A DNA stretch of 64,000 bases. Source: JANMEX01 sp041751995 (lineage in GTDB: Bacteria; Pseudomonadota; Alphaproteobacteria; Rhizobiales; Rhizobiaceae). The stretch lies in assembly GCA_041751995.1 (NCBI GenBank), contig JBGSHY010000007.1, forward strand, positions 54,482 through 118,481, in the 5' to 3' direction. The position numbers were made by a program, and so were the translations under genes. This document shows positions 33,970-41,928 of this stretch, in pieces (the stretch's first letter is position 1; each line of letters begins with the position of its first letter). The notes beneath the pieces are model-generated. The model saw only the letters and a list, made by a program, of their open reading frames with translations, had not been told where the DNA came from and searched no databases.

Positions 33970-34791
33970 ATGACTTCTGCCAATGGCTTGATGGCCGGCA
34001 AACGCGGCCTGATAATGGGCCTTGCTAACAACCGGTCCATTGCTTGGGGCATTGCCAAGTCGCTTGCCGATCAGGGTGCGGAAATCGCGCTGACCTATCA
34101 GGGCGATGCGCTGAAAAAGCGCGTCGAGCCGCTGGCCGCCGAGCTTGGCGGCTATGTCGCAGGGCACTGCGATGTGTCGGATCAATCGACCATCGACGCC
34201 GTGTTTGAAAACCTCAAGGCAAAATGGGGCAAGATCGACTTTCTGGTGCATGCCATCGGCTATTCCAACAAGGATGAGCTGACGGGCCGCTATGTCGAGA
34301 CCAGCCGCGACAATTTCCTGATGACGATGGATATTTCGGTCTATTCCTTCACGGCCGTCGCCAAGGCCGCCGAGCCTTTGATGACCGACGGTGGGTCGAT
34401 GCTGACGCTGACCTACTATGGCGCAGAAAAAGTCATGCCGCACTACAATGTCATGGGCGTTGCCAAGGCAGCGCTTGAGGCCTCCGTGCGCTATCTGGCG
34501 GTGGATCTCGGCGGCAAGGGCATTCGCGTGAATGCCATTTCGGCAGGTCCGATCAAGACGCTGGCAGCGTCCGGCATCGGCGATTTCCGCTATATCCTCA
34601 AGTGGAACGAATACAATTCGCCGCTGAAGCGCACCGTGACGATTGAAGAGGTTGGCGATTCGGCGCTGTATCTTTTGTCCAACCTTGGCCGTGCGGTGAC
34701 CGGCGAGGTCATGCATGTGGACTCAGGCTATCATGTCGTCGGCATGAAGGCCGTCGATGCGCCGGATATTTCGACCGTCAACAATGATTGA
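33970..34791 (+). CDS. fabI: Enoyl-[ACP] reductase (NADH)
   Basis: 273 codons. FabI features: 'GKRGLIMGLANNRSIAWGIA' (NAD loop with SIAWG), 'FLVHAIGYSNKDEL', the catalytic Tyr and Lys in 'YYGAEKVMPHYN-VMGVAKAAL', 'AISAGPIKTLAASGIGDF' and 'ALYLLSNLGRAVTGEV'. It performs the last step of the type II fatty-acid elongation cycle and is the triclosan/diazaborine target family. ATG 33970 has CGGAG 8-10 nt upstream. The phosphatase gene begins immediately after its stop. Confidence 0.96.
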   Translation: MTSANGLMAGKRGLIMGLANNRSIAWGIAKSLADQGAEIALTYQGDALKKRVEPLAAELGGYVAGHCDVSDQSTIDAVFENLKAKWGKIDFLVHAIGYSNKDELTGRYVETSRDNFLMTMDISVYSFTAVAKAAEPLMTDGGSMLTLTYYGAEKVMPHYNVMGVAKAALEASVRYLAVDLGGKGIRVNAISAGPIKTLAASGIGDFRYILKWNEYNSPLKRTVTIEEVGDSALYLLSNLGRAVTGEVMHVDSGYHVVGMKAVDAPDISTVNND

Positions 34792-35403
34792 TTGGCGCAG
34801 CGCTTGGATTGGTCACAACTGCCGCTGATCTGGTTTTGCCGTCATGGCGAAACAGCCTGGAATGCCGAGGGGCGGGTTCAGGGCCAGTATGATACGGTTT
34901 TGAACGAAACCGGCAAACTTCAGGCCAATGCCAATGGTCTGAAGCTGAAAACACTTGTCCCTGACCCGTCGGCATTTGATTTTGTTGCGAGTCCGCTCAA
35001 GCGCACACGTGAGACGATAGAGCGCATTCGCACCGGGATGGATTTGCCGCGCAGCAAATATCGCATGGATGACCGGCTGAAAGAAGTCCATTTCGGCGAT
35101 TGGCAAGGCTTTACGCTGGCTGAAATCTCGATGGTGCACCCGGAGTTGCTGGAAGCCAGGCACCGCAACAAATGGGACTTCCTGCCGCCGGGTACGGAGG
35201 CTGAAAACTATCATATGTTGGCGGACAGGTTTTCCGGTTGGCTGCAGACAGTCGTTGCGCCGACGATCTGTGTGACACACGGCGGGATCATCCGCAGCCT
35301 GTATCATTTGGTCGAAGGTTTAAGCGGCGAAGAAGCATCGCGCCTGTCGGTGCCGCAGGATCAGGTGCTCAAGCTATCGGCCGGACGGCTCTCCTGGCAT
35401 TGA
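34792..35403 (+). CDS. Histidine phosphatase (phosphoglycerate mutase-like)
   Basis: 203 codons from TTG 34792, directly after the fabI stop; TTG 34804 is an alternative. Histidine phosphatase marks: 'WFCRHGETAWNAEGRVQG' with the phosphorylated His, 'SPLKRTRETIERI', 'LKEVHFGDWQGFTLAEI' and 'ICVTHGGIIRSL' with the second His. The family removes or transfers phosphate; the size fits a broad phosphatase rather than true glycolytic PGM. It is co-transcribed with fabI, but the substrate is not evident. Confidence 0.9.
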   Translation: MAQRLDWSQLPLIWFCRHGETAWNAEGRVQGQYDTVLNETGKLQANANGLKLKTLVPDPSAFDFVASPLKRTRETIERIRTGMDLPRSKYRMDDRLKEVHFGDWQGFTLAEISMVHPELLEARHRNKWDFLPPGTEAENYHMLADRFSGWLQTVVAPTICVTHGGIIRSLYHLVEGLSGEEASRLSVPQDQVLKLSAGRLSWH

Positions 35404-35517
35404 GCAATACGACATTGGTGGTTGATCTGCCTGAAATCTTTAAGCTTTCACGAAAAACAATTTGCCATCATGCATTATTCCCGCGATGGTTGTTCAAATT
35501 GCAATTGCAGGGCAATC

Positions 35518-35916
35518 ATGAAGTCACAATTCACTTCCGCCGTATTCGCTTTCGGGCTGATTTTTTTTGCTTTTGCGCCCGCAAAAGCTGACACTGTCAA
35601 TGTTTCTGCAGGGCGAACCAGTCAGGTTCTAGCATTCAGCCTGTTCAATTTGTCCAATTGCAATTACGGGCCGAAACCCAAGGTGACGTTGAAACAGCCC
35701 GAACATGGCACACTGACTGCTTCTTGGGTGACGGGAAAGTCCAACGACAAGGGCAAATGTTTTGGCAAGTTGATGAAAGGCTACCTGATACGCTACAGGC
35801 CGAAAGGTGGCTTTCACGGCGCTGACAAAGGTGCAGTGAATTTCTTTTATCCGACCTATGTAAACGGGTCATCGGACAAGTCCCATTACATCAAGCTCGA
35901 CATCAATGTGAAATAG
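35518..35916 (+). CDS. Small secreted beta-rich protein, uncharacterised
   Basis: 132 codons from ATG 35518; the frame is open upstream but those codons lack a signal. A signal peptide (AVFAFGLIFFAFAPAKAD) leads a domain with 'VSAGRTSQVLAFSLFNLSN', 'PKVTLKQPEHGTLTASWV', 'LIRYRPKGGFHGAD' and 'NFFYPTY'. The 'PEHGTL...YRP..GFHG' arrangement resembles immunoglobulin-like, cadherin-type beta modules found in bacterial surface proteins. Two Cys may pair. A bidirectional terminator follows. Confidence 0.72.
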   Translation: MKSQFTSAVFAFGLIFFAFAPAKADTVNVSAGRTSQVLAFSLFNLSNCNYGPKPKVTLKQPEHGTLTASWVTGKSNDKGKCFGKLMKGYLIRYRPKGGFHGADKGAVNFFYPTYVNGSSDKSHYIKLDINVK

Positions 35917-35924
35917 ATAACGAA

Positions 35925-35948
35925 AAAGGCGGCACAGGTGCCGCCTTT
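35925..35948. terminator. Bidirectional terminator
   Basis: An 11-bp perfect stem, AAAGGCGGCAC with GTGCCGCCTTT, around an AG loop, between two convergent genes. A-runs before and T-runs after support Rho-independent termination on both strands. Confidence 0.88.
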
Positions 35949-35972
35949 CGACAAATTCCGCGATGAAAAAGC

Positions 35973-36224
35973 TCAGTCAGCCTTCTCGATGTCGGTGACG
36001 ATCTTGTCTTCGCCAGCGACGTCATAGACGACCATGACCTTCATGTCCGGCGCGATGACCGTATAGTCGAACTCGCCCGGCAGCTTGTAGGTGTTGCCGT
36101 CGTCGAGTTTGAGCGACTGGTTGGTTTCATCAATCGAGACAATTATGCCGGTGGCTTCGTCAGCCTGCGCGGTGTGTGGCAGGGCGAAAATCAATGCGGC
36201 GATCAAAAAAGCCATTTTCTTCAT
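35973..36224 (-). CDS. DUF1344-type small secreted protein
   Basis: 83 codons from ATG 36224, with a strong SD (GAGGAG, 6 nt upstream). A signal peptide (MAFLIAALIFALPHTAQAD) precedes a short domain, 'ATGIIVSIDETNQSLKLDDG' followed by 'TYKLPGEFDYTVIAPDMKV', which matches the DUF1344 pattern of small beta-barrel periplasmic proteins in Rhizobiales. Function is unknown. It shares a terminator with the gene at 35518. Confidence 0.8.
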   Translation of the reverse strand: MKKMAFLIAALIFALPHTAQADEATGIIVSIDETNQSLKLDDGNTYKLPGEFDYTVIAPDMKVMVVYDVAGEDKIVTDIEKAD

Positions 36225-36405
36225 AGTGTTCTCCTCTTCGACCGTCATGCGGGATATTTTTGAAAGATTACGTCTTGGCGCTGTTTACACAATAGGAATG
36301 TGTCAAAAGAAGTGCCAGACCGTGACGTTTTTTGGAATGGCTGCCGTTTGACATCAAAGGGTTAAGACAAATAAAACACGCCACCGCTCAAGAAGGCAAA
36401 ATCAC

Positions 36406-37500
36406 ATGTCGCATAACACGTTCGGCCATCTGTTCCGGGTCACCACCTGGGGCGAAAGCCATGGTCCGGCTCTGGGCTGTGTCGTGGATGGCTGCCCTCC
36501 GGGGATCGAATTCACGCTGGCCGAAATCCAGAGCTATCTGGACAAGCGCAAGCCCGGCCAATCAAAGTTCACCACGCAGCGGCGCGAAGCCGACGAGGTC
36601 AAGGTGCTGTCCGGCGTGATGATGAAAGATGACGGCGTGACGATGGTTTCGACCGGGACGCCGATTTCGATGCTGATCGAGAACACCGACCAGCGCTCCA
36701 AGGATTATGGCGACATCGCCAAGCGCTACCGGCCCGGCCATGCCGATTATGTCTATGACGCCAAATACGGCATCCGCGACTATCGCGGCGGCGGGCGCTC
36801 ATCGGCGCGTGAGACGGCAGCGCGGGTGGCTGCGGGCGCGATTGCACGCAAGATCGTGCCGGGGATGCAGGTTCGCGCGGCGCTGATCCAGATGGGGACG
36901 CTGAAGATTGACCGCAGCCGCTGGGACTGGGCGGAAGTCGATAACAATCCGTTCTTTTCACCCGATGCGGGGACTGTCGATGAATTTGCCGACTATCTTG
37001 ACGGCATCCGCAAGGCAGGCTCGTCGATAGGTGCGGTGATTGAAGTGGTTGCCGATGGCGTGCCCGTCGGTCTTGGCGCGCCGGTCTATGGCAAGCTTGA
37101 CCAGGACATCGCCTCGAACCTGATGTCGATCAATGCGGTCAAGGGTGTCGAGATCGGCGACGGGTTTGCCACTGCGGAACTGACCGGCGTCGACAATGCC
37201 GACGAAATGCGGATGGGGGCGGATGGCAAGCCGTTGTTCCTGTCCAACCATGCCGGCGGCATATTGGGCGGGATTTCGACCGGTCAGCCGGTTGTGGCGC
37301 GTTTTGCGGTCAAACCGACTTCTTCGCTTCTTATCCCGCGCCGCTCGATTGATGCGGACGGCAATGAAGTTGATGTCATCACCAAGGGCCGGCACGACCC
37401 GTGTGTCGGTATCAGGGCAGTGCCGATCGGCGAAGCCATGGTAGCGTGCGCCGTGGCTGACCATTACCTGCGCCATCGCGGCCAAACCGGACGGAATTGA
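36406..37500 (+). CDS. aroC: Chorismate synthase
   Basis: 364 codons. AroC marks: 'NTFGHLFRVTTWGESHGPAL', 'SGVMMKDDGVTM', 'DYRGGGRSSARETAARVAAG', 'AGGILGGISTGQPVVARFAV' and 'GRHDPCVGIRAVPIGEAM'. It uses reduced FMN to convert EPSP to chorismate, the branch point to aromatic amino acids and folate. It overlaps the 5' vicinity of the ribB gene: ATG 37503 lies 2 nt after this stop, so the two are coupled. Confidence 0.97.
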   Translation: MSHNTFGHLFRVTTWGESHGPALGCVVDGCPPGIEFTLAEIQSYLDKRKPGQSKFTTQRREADEVKVLSGVMMKDDGVTMVSTGTPISMLIENTDQRSKDYGDIAKRYRPGHADYVYDAKYGIRDYRGGGRSSARETAARVAAGAIARKIVPGMQVRAALIQMGTLKIDRSRWDWAEVDNNPFFSPDAGTVDEFADYLDGIRKAGSSIGAVIEVVADGVPVGLGAPVYGKLDQDIASNLMSINAVKGVEIGDGFATAELTGVDNADEMRMGADGKPLFLSNHAGGILGGISTGQPVVARFAVKPTSSLLIPRRSIDADGNEVDVITKGRHDPCVGIRAVPIGEAMVACAVADHYLRHRGQTGRN

Positions 37501-37502
37501 AC

Positions 37503-38597
37503 ATGTCATATGACCAGAAGAAAGTCGTGGAGGCGATCCGCGCCTTTGAACGTGGCGAAATCGTTGTCGTGATGGATGATGACGGGCGCGAGAATGAAGG
37601 GGACCTGATCGTCGCCGCCGTTCATTGCACGCCGGAAAAGATGGCGTTCATCGTGCGTCACACTTCGGGCATTGTCTGTACTCCAATGCCGCGTGAGGAG
37701 GCCAAGCGGCTGAATCTGGCGCCTATGGTGGCCGACAATGACTCGGCGCATACCACGGCGTTCACTGTTTCCGTCGATTACAAACACGGCACGACGACTG
37801 GCATTTCTGCCGATGACCGGACGCTGACCGCACGCAACCTGGCCAATCCGAATGCAGGTGCCAGCGATTTTGTCCGGCCCGGCCATATCTTTCCGCTGAT
37901 CGCCCGCGAAGGCGGAGTGTTGATGCGCTCGGGCCATACGGAAGCAGCCGTAGACCTTTGCAAGCTTGCCAGCCTGCCGCAGATCGCGGTGATTTCTGAA
38001 CTCGTCAATGACGACGGGACCGTCATGCGCGGGCCGCAGGTGAAGGCGTTCGCAGAAACCCACAAACTGCTGGAAATCACTGTTGCTGACCTCATTGCCT
38101 ATCGCCAGCGCAAGGAAACGCTTGTCAAACGGGTCGATTCCTTCCTGATCGAAACCGAGGCCGGTACGGCTCAAGCGCATGCTTATTCGCTTCCTTGGGA
38201 TCCGATGCAGCATCTGGCCATAGTGTTCGGCGACATCCGCGACGGTGTGGACATCCCGGTACGGCTTCATCCGGAAAACGTTGCCAAGGACGTGTTCGGC
38301 GCGCGGTCTACTTTGACTGAAGTCATGAAGGACATGGGCGCTGCCAAGCGTGGCGTGATCGTTTACCTGCGCGAAGGCTCGGTCGGTGTCGGCCACCAGA
38401 TCCGCAACCGTCCCGAACCTGGGGAAGGCCATGCCGAAGCCACGGCGCGGGAGAATGAGTGGCGCGAAATCGGGCTTGGCGCACAGATATTGAAGGATCT
38501 CGGCGTTTCCTCGATTAAGCTGCTGGCTTCTCGCGAGCGGCATTATGTCGGGCTTGAGGGCTTTGGCATCGCCATTAGCGGCACGGAAATTCTCTAG
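37503..38597 (+). CDS. ribB: 3,4-dihydroxy-2-butanone-4-phosphate synthase with degenerate GTP cyclohydrolase II domain
   Basis: 364 codons from ATG 37503. Residues ~1-200 are a RibB domain with 'VMDDDGRENEGDLIVAA', 'RHTSGIVCTPM', 'RPGHIFPLIAREGGVLMRSG' and 'HTEAAVDLCKLA'. It makes the four-carbon riboflavin precursor from ribulose 5-phosphate. Residues ~205-364 are RibA-like, but the zinc-binding Cys cluster of active GTP cyclohydrolase II is missing: the corresponding block reads 'DVFGARSTLTEVMKDMGAAK'. The second half is therefore probably structural or regulatory, and true RibA activity must come from elsewhere. It is coupled to aroC. Confidence 0.9.
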   Translation: MSYDQKKVVEAIRAFERGEIVVVMDDDGRENEGDLIVAAVHCTPEKMAFIVRHTSGIVCTPMPREEAKRLNLAPMVADNDSAHTTAFTVSVDYKHGTTTGISADDRTLTARNLANPNAGASDFVRPGHIFPLIAREGGVLMRSGHTEAAVDLCKLASLPQIAVISELVNDDGTVMRGPQVKAFAETHKLLEITVADLIAYRQRKETLVKRVDSFLIETEAGTAQAHAYSLPWDPMQHLAIVFGDIRDGVDIPVRLHPENVAKDVFGARSTLTEVMKDMGAAKRGVIVYLREGSVGVGHQIRNRPEPGEGHAEATARENEWREIGLGAQILKDLGVSSIKLLASRERHYVGLEGFGIAISGTEIL

Positions 38598-38669
38598 CAG
38601 TTGACGCTTGCCGGAGTCTGCTGGCTGACGTAATCCTGAGGCGGGGCGCCGGACTGAAGGATTCTGGCC

Positions 38670-39659
38670 ATGTGGGACTTTTCGATTTCCAAAACGCTCG
38701 GCATCATGATGAAAACGATGCCGTTCATCCTGTTCCGGATGATCGTGTTTTTCGGAATTACGCTTGCCTATATTTTTGCGACCGGTACCGGCGGGGCGAT
38801 CGGCTATGGCGTTGGCCGGATTTCATCTGACCCGGAGGCGCAGGGCACATTTGCCGTGTGGGGCGCAGTGGCGGGCTTCGGCCTTGTCTCTGTGGCGGTC
38901 TACTGGATCCGCGAGTACGTTCTTTACATTGTCAAGGCCGGGCATATCGCCGTGATGGTGGAGTTGCTGCAGGGCAAGGAATTGCCGCAGGGGCGCAGCC
39001 AGATTGACCATGCCAAGGCGGTGGTCACCGAACGGTTTGTCGAAACCAACGTGTTGTTTGCGGTGGATCAGTTGGTGAAAGGCGTGATCCGCGCAATTAC
39101 CGGATTGCTCGGCGGCATTGCGGCTTTCCTGCCGATTCCCGGACTGGACGGACTGGTCAAGTTCGTCAATTCGGTCATCCGCATGTCGCTGACCTTGGTT
39201 GATGAAATCATCCTTGGCTACGCAATCAAGACAGGCAGCACCAATCCTTGGGCCAGCGCGCGGACTGGCGTGGTGCTTTATACGCAGAATGGCAAGACGA
39301 TGGTGAAGAATGCCATATGGCTATCGGTATTCATGTGGATTGTCTCGATCGCCGTGTTCCTGCTGTTTCTCGCCCCCGCGGCAAGCTTGCTTTATTTCTT
39401 TCCGGGGCAGGCGGGCGGCTGGGCCTTTGTGATCGCCATCGCGTTTGCCTGGTCGTTCAAGGCTGCGCTTCTGGAGCCGTTCGCTATTGCGGCGCTGATG
39501 GATGTCTATTTCCGCGTCATCGAAGGCCAACAGGCCGATCCCGAATGGGAGCGCAAACTGGACAGTGCTTCAAACAAGTTCCGCGATCTTGGCGGCAAGG
39601 CGATGGACTGGGTGCGCGGTAAGCCGTCCGGTGGACAACAGCCGGGTGCGGCGATCTGA
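38670..39659 (+). CDS. Multi-pass membrane protein of unknown function
   Basis: 329 codons from ATG 38670, with AAGG at about -12. About six hydrophobic segments are seen, including 'FILFRMIVFFGITLAYIFA', 'GFGLVSVAVYWI', 'GGIAAFLPIPGLDGLVKFV', 'WLSVFMWIVSIAVFLLFLA' and 'GGWAFVIAIAFAWSFKAAL'. The soluble C-terminal tail is polar. No transporter or enzyme signature is recognised. It follows ribB by ~70 bp and precedes the deacetylase, so it may belong to a long transcription unit. Confidence 0.75.
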   Translation: MWDFSISKTLGIMMKTMPFILFRMIVFFGITLAYIFATGTGGAIGYGVGRISSDPEAQGTFAVWGAVAGFGLVSVAVYWIREYVLYIVKAGHIAVMVELLQGKELPQGRSQIDHAKAVVTERFVETNVLFAVDQLVKGVIRAITGLLGGIAAFLPIPGLDGLVKFVNSVIRMSLTLVDEIILGYAIKTGSTNPWASARTGVVLYTQNGKTMVKNAIWLSVFMWIVSIAVFLLFLAPAASLLYFFPGQAGGWAFVIAIAFAWSFKAALLEPFAIAALMDVYFRVIEGQQADPEWERKLDSASNKFRDLGGKAMDWVRGKPSGGQQPGAAI

Positions 39660-39698
39660 TGGTGGACGGAACGCAACAAAGCTTTATTGTTCCGTTCC

Positions 39699-40628
39699 AT
39701 GACAACACTTCTCTACACCCATCCCATTTTCCTCGAACATCTGACCCCTCCCGGGCACCCCGAGCGGCCTGACCGGCTGCGGGCGTTGGAGAAGGCGCTT
39801 GCCGATCCGAAGTTTGACGCGCTGATACGGCTCGATGCGCCGCGCGGGCGTGAGGAGAACGTGTTTCTCGCCCATCCGGAATCGCACATGGCGTTTGTGG
39901 CTTCGGCTATCCCGGAAACCGGGATGCGGCGGATTGACGAGGACACAATTGCCAGTCCGCAGACATTTGAAGCCGTGATGCATGCCATCGGCGCGGTGAC
40001 AGCGGGTGTGGATGCGGTGTTCCGCGGCGAGGCGGACAATGCCTTCATTGCCTCGCGCCCGCCCGGGCACCATGCCGAGCGCGAAACCGCGATGGGCTTC
40101 TGCTTCTTCAACCATGTCGCCATTGCGGCGCGCTATGCGCAAGAAAAGCATGGCGCCGAACGGGTGGCGATTGTCGACTGGGATGTGCACCACGGCAACG
40201 GGACGCAGAATATTTTCTGGGGCGACACAAGCATTCTCTACGCCTCAACGCACCAGTTTCCGCTTTATCCGGGCACAGGCGCGCTGAACGAGACCGGAGT
40301 GAAGAACAACATCGTCAATGCGCCCTTGGCGCCCGAAACCGGCTCGGAAACTTTTCGCGAAGCGCTCGAATCCCGCGTGTTTCCGGCTCTGGAGAATTTC
40401 AAGCCGGACCTGATCCTGATTTCCGCCGGTTTTGACGCGCACACGCGTGATCCGCTGGCGGACATCAATCTTACTGAAGCGGACTTCGACTGGGCTACGG
40501 CCAAACTGATGGATATTGCCGGACGCTATTCATCAAACCGGCTCGTTTCCATTCTCGAAGGCGGCTATGATCTTCAGGGATTGAGTCTTTCGGCCGCTGC
40601 GCATGTCAGCCGCCTGATGCGAGGGTGA
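39699..40628 (+). CDS. Histone deacetylase-superfamily hydrolase
   Basis: 309 codons from ATG 39699. Class II-like HDAC fold: 'HPERPDRLRALEKALAD', the His pair in 'ASRPPGHHAERETAMGFCFF', metal ligands in 'IVDWDVHHGNGTQNIF' and 'ISAGFDAHTRDPLADINL', and 'LEGGYDLQGLSLSA'. Zinc-dependent deacylase activity is expected on polyamines, acetylated proteins or small amides, with catalytic residues intact. Its stop overlaps the region just before xseB (ATG 40631), so the genes are co-transcribed. Confidence 0.92.
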   Translation: MTTLLYTHPIFLEHLTPPGHPERPDRLRALEKALADPKFDALIRLDAPRGREENVFLAHPESHMAFVASAIPETGMRRIDEDTIASPQTFEAVMHAIGAVTAGVDAVFRGEADNAFIASRPPGHHAERETAMGFCFFNHVAIAARYAQEKHGAERVAIVDWDVHHGNGTQNIFWGDTSILYASTHQFPLYPGTGALNETGVKNNIVNAPLAPETGSETFREALESRVFPALENFKPDLILISAGFDAHTRDPLADINLTEADFDWATAKLMDIAGRYSSNRLVSILEGGYDLQGLSLSAAAHVSRLMRG

Positions 40629-40630
40629 CC

Positions 40631-40876
40631 ATGGCAGACGATGTGAACGCCGATATCAAGGCGATGAGTTTCGAAGCGGCGCTGGCGGAACTGGAAAAGA
40701 TTGTCGGCAATCTTGAGCGCGGCGACGTCGAACTGGAACAGTCGATCCGTATCTACGAGCGCGGCGAGGCGCTGAAGAACCATTGCAGCGCGCTGTTGAA
40801 AGCGGCGGAAGACAAGGTGGAGAAGATCAGGCTGAGCCGGGATGGCAAGCCGGCGGGAGTTGAGCCGCTGGACTGA
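40631..40876 (+). CDS. xseB: Exodeoxyribonuclease VII small subunit
   Basis: 81 codons from ATG 40631, with GAGGGTGACC directly upstream. XseB features: 'MSFEAALAELEKIVGNLERG', 'VELEQSIRIYERGEALKNH' and 'KAAEDKVEKIRL', a short helical coiled-coil protein. It associates in several copies with XseA to degrade single-stranded DNA in both directions. xseA is not in the window. Confidence 0.94.
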   Translation: MADDVNADIKAMSFEAALAELEKIVGNLERGDVELEQSIRIYERGEALKNHCSALLKAAEDKVEKIRLSRDGKPAGVEPLD

Positions 40877-40903
40877 CGCTTTATTATCGCAAGGGGAAAT
40901 GTG

Positions 40904-41821
40904 ATGTCCTTCTTTCCTGGAAATGACCCGGACCCCGGCGACAAGTTTGCTTGCGACGCCATCGAAACCATGGTGGTCGCCAGCGCCAGGGACCTTGGCG
41001 GGTTTGAGGTTCGGCGCGCGCTGCCGACAGCCAAACGACGGATGGTCGGTCCGTTCATCTTTTTTGACCAGATCGGGCCGGCGGTTTTGACGCCGCAAAT
41101 GATGCTGGATGTGCGCCCGCATCCGCATATCGGGCTGGCGACTGTAACCTATCTGTTTGATGGCAGAATCCGCCACCGGGATTCACTGGGCACGGAAATG
41201 GTGATTGCGCCGGGTGATGTGAATTTGATGACAGCGGGGCGCGGGATTGTCCATTCCGAACGGACGCCGGAAGAGCTGCGCGGCGATCCGATGGCAATGT
41301 CCGGATTGCAGACATGGATTGCGCTCCCGGAAAAGGACGAGGACATGGCCCCGGCGTTTGCCACCATCGACTCTTCTCAACTGCCGGAATTCGCCGACAA
41401 GAACATGGCGATGCGGGTCATCATGGGCTCTTTTGCAGGTATGAAGGCGCCGGTGCCGACGTATTCCGATACCGTTTATGTCGATGTGCGGCTGAACGCC
41501 GCGCAAATATTCAAATTGCCCGCAGATATCGAGGAACGGGCAATTTATGTGTTGTCCGGGGAAGTGGATATTTCCGGTGACCGGTTTGGCAAGTACCGGC
41601 TGCTGGTGTTCAAGCCCGGCGATGAAATCGTGCTGAAAGCTGCCACCGATGCGCATTTCGTGCTTTTGGGCGGGGCTTCGATCGGCTCGAAGCGGTATAT
41701 CTGGTGGAACTTCGTTTCGTCGTCGCAGGAAAAAATCGAACAGGCGAAAGAAGAATGGCGGACTGGAAAGTTTGACATCGTGCCGGGTGACGAAGAGGAA
41801 TTCATCCCGCTTCCGGCTTGA
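40904..41821 (+). CDS. Pirin-family protein
   Basis: 305 codons from ATG 40904 (GTG 40901 adjacent), with SD AAGGGGAAA upstream. Bicupin pirin pattern: 'RRMVGPFIFFDQIGP', metal ligands in 'VRPHPHIGLATVTYLFDG', 'HRDSLGTEMVIAPGDVNLM', 'GRGIVHSERTPEELRG', and a second cupin near 'HFVLLGGASIGSKRYIWWNF'. Bacterial pirins act as iron-dependent dioxygenases (quercetinase) or redox-linked modulators. The substrate is unknown. It is inserted between xseB and dxs. Confidence 0.88.
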   Translation: MSFFPGNDPDPGDKFACDAIETMVVASARDLGGFEVRRALPTAKRRMVGPFIFFDQIGPAVLTPQMMLDVRPHPHIGLATVTYLFDGRIRHRDSLGTEMVIAPGDVNLMTAGRGIVHSERTPEELRGDPMAMSGLQTWIALPEKDEDMAPAFATIDSSQLPEFADKNMAMRVIMGSFAGMKAPVPTYSDTVYVDVRLNAAQIFKLPADIEERAIYVLSGEVDISGDRFGKYRLLVFKPGDEIVLKAATDAHFVLLGGASIGSKRYIWWNFVSSSQEKIEQAKEEWRTGKFDIVPGDEEEFIPLPA

Positions 41822-41928
41822 GGGCCAGACAGACAGCCTCATTATTTCGTGCAAGATTTGGGCTTTGTCTTGCCGCAATGAAGGCGTTCCGGTAGGTCTG
41901 GAACGCATAAAAAAAGGCCGCTGCCGAA

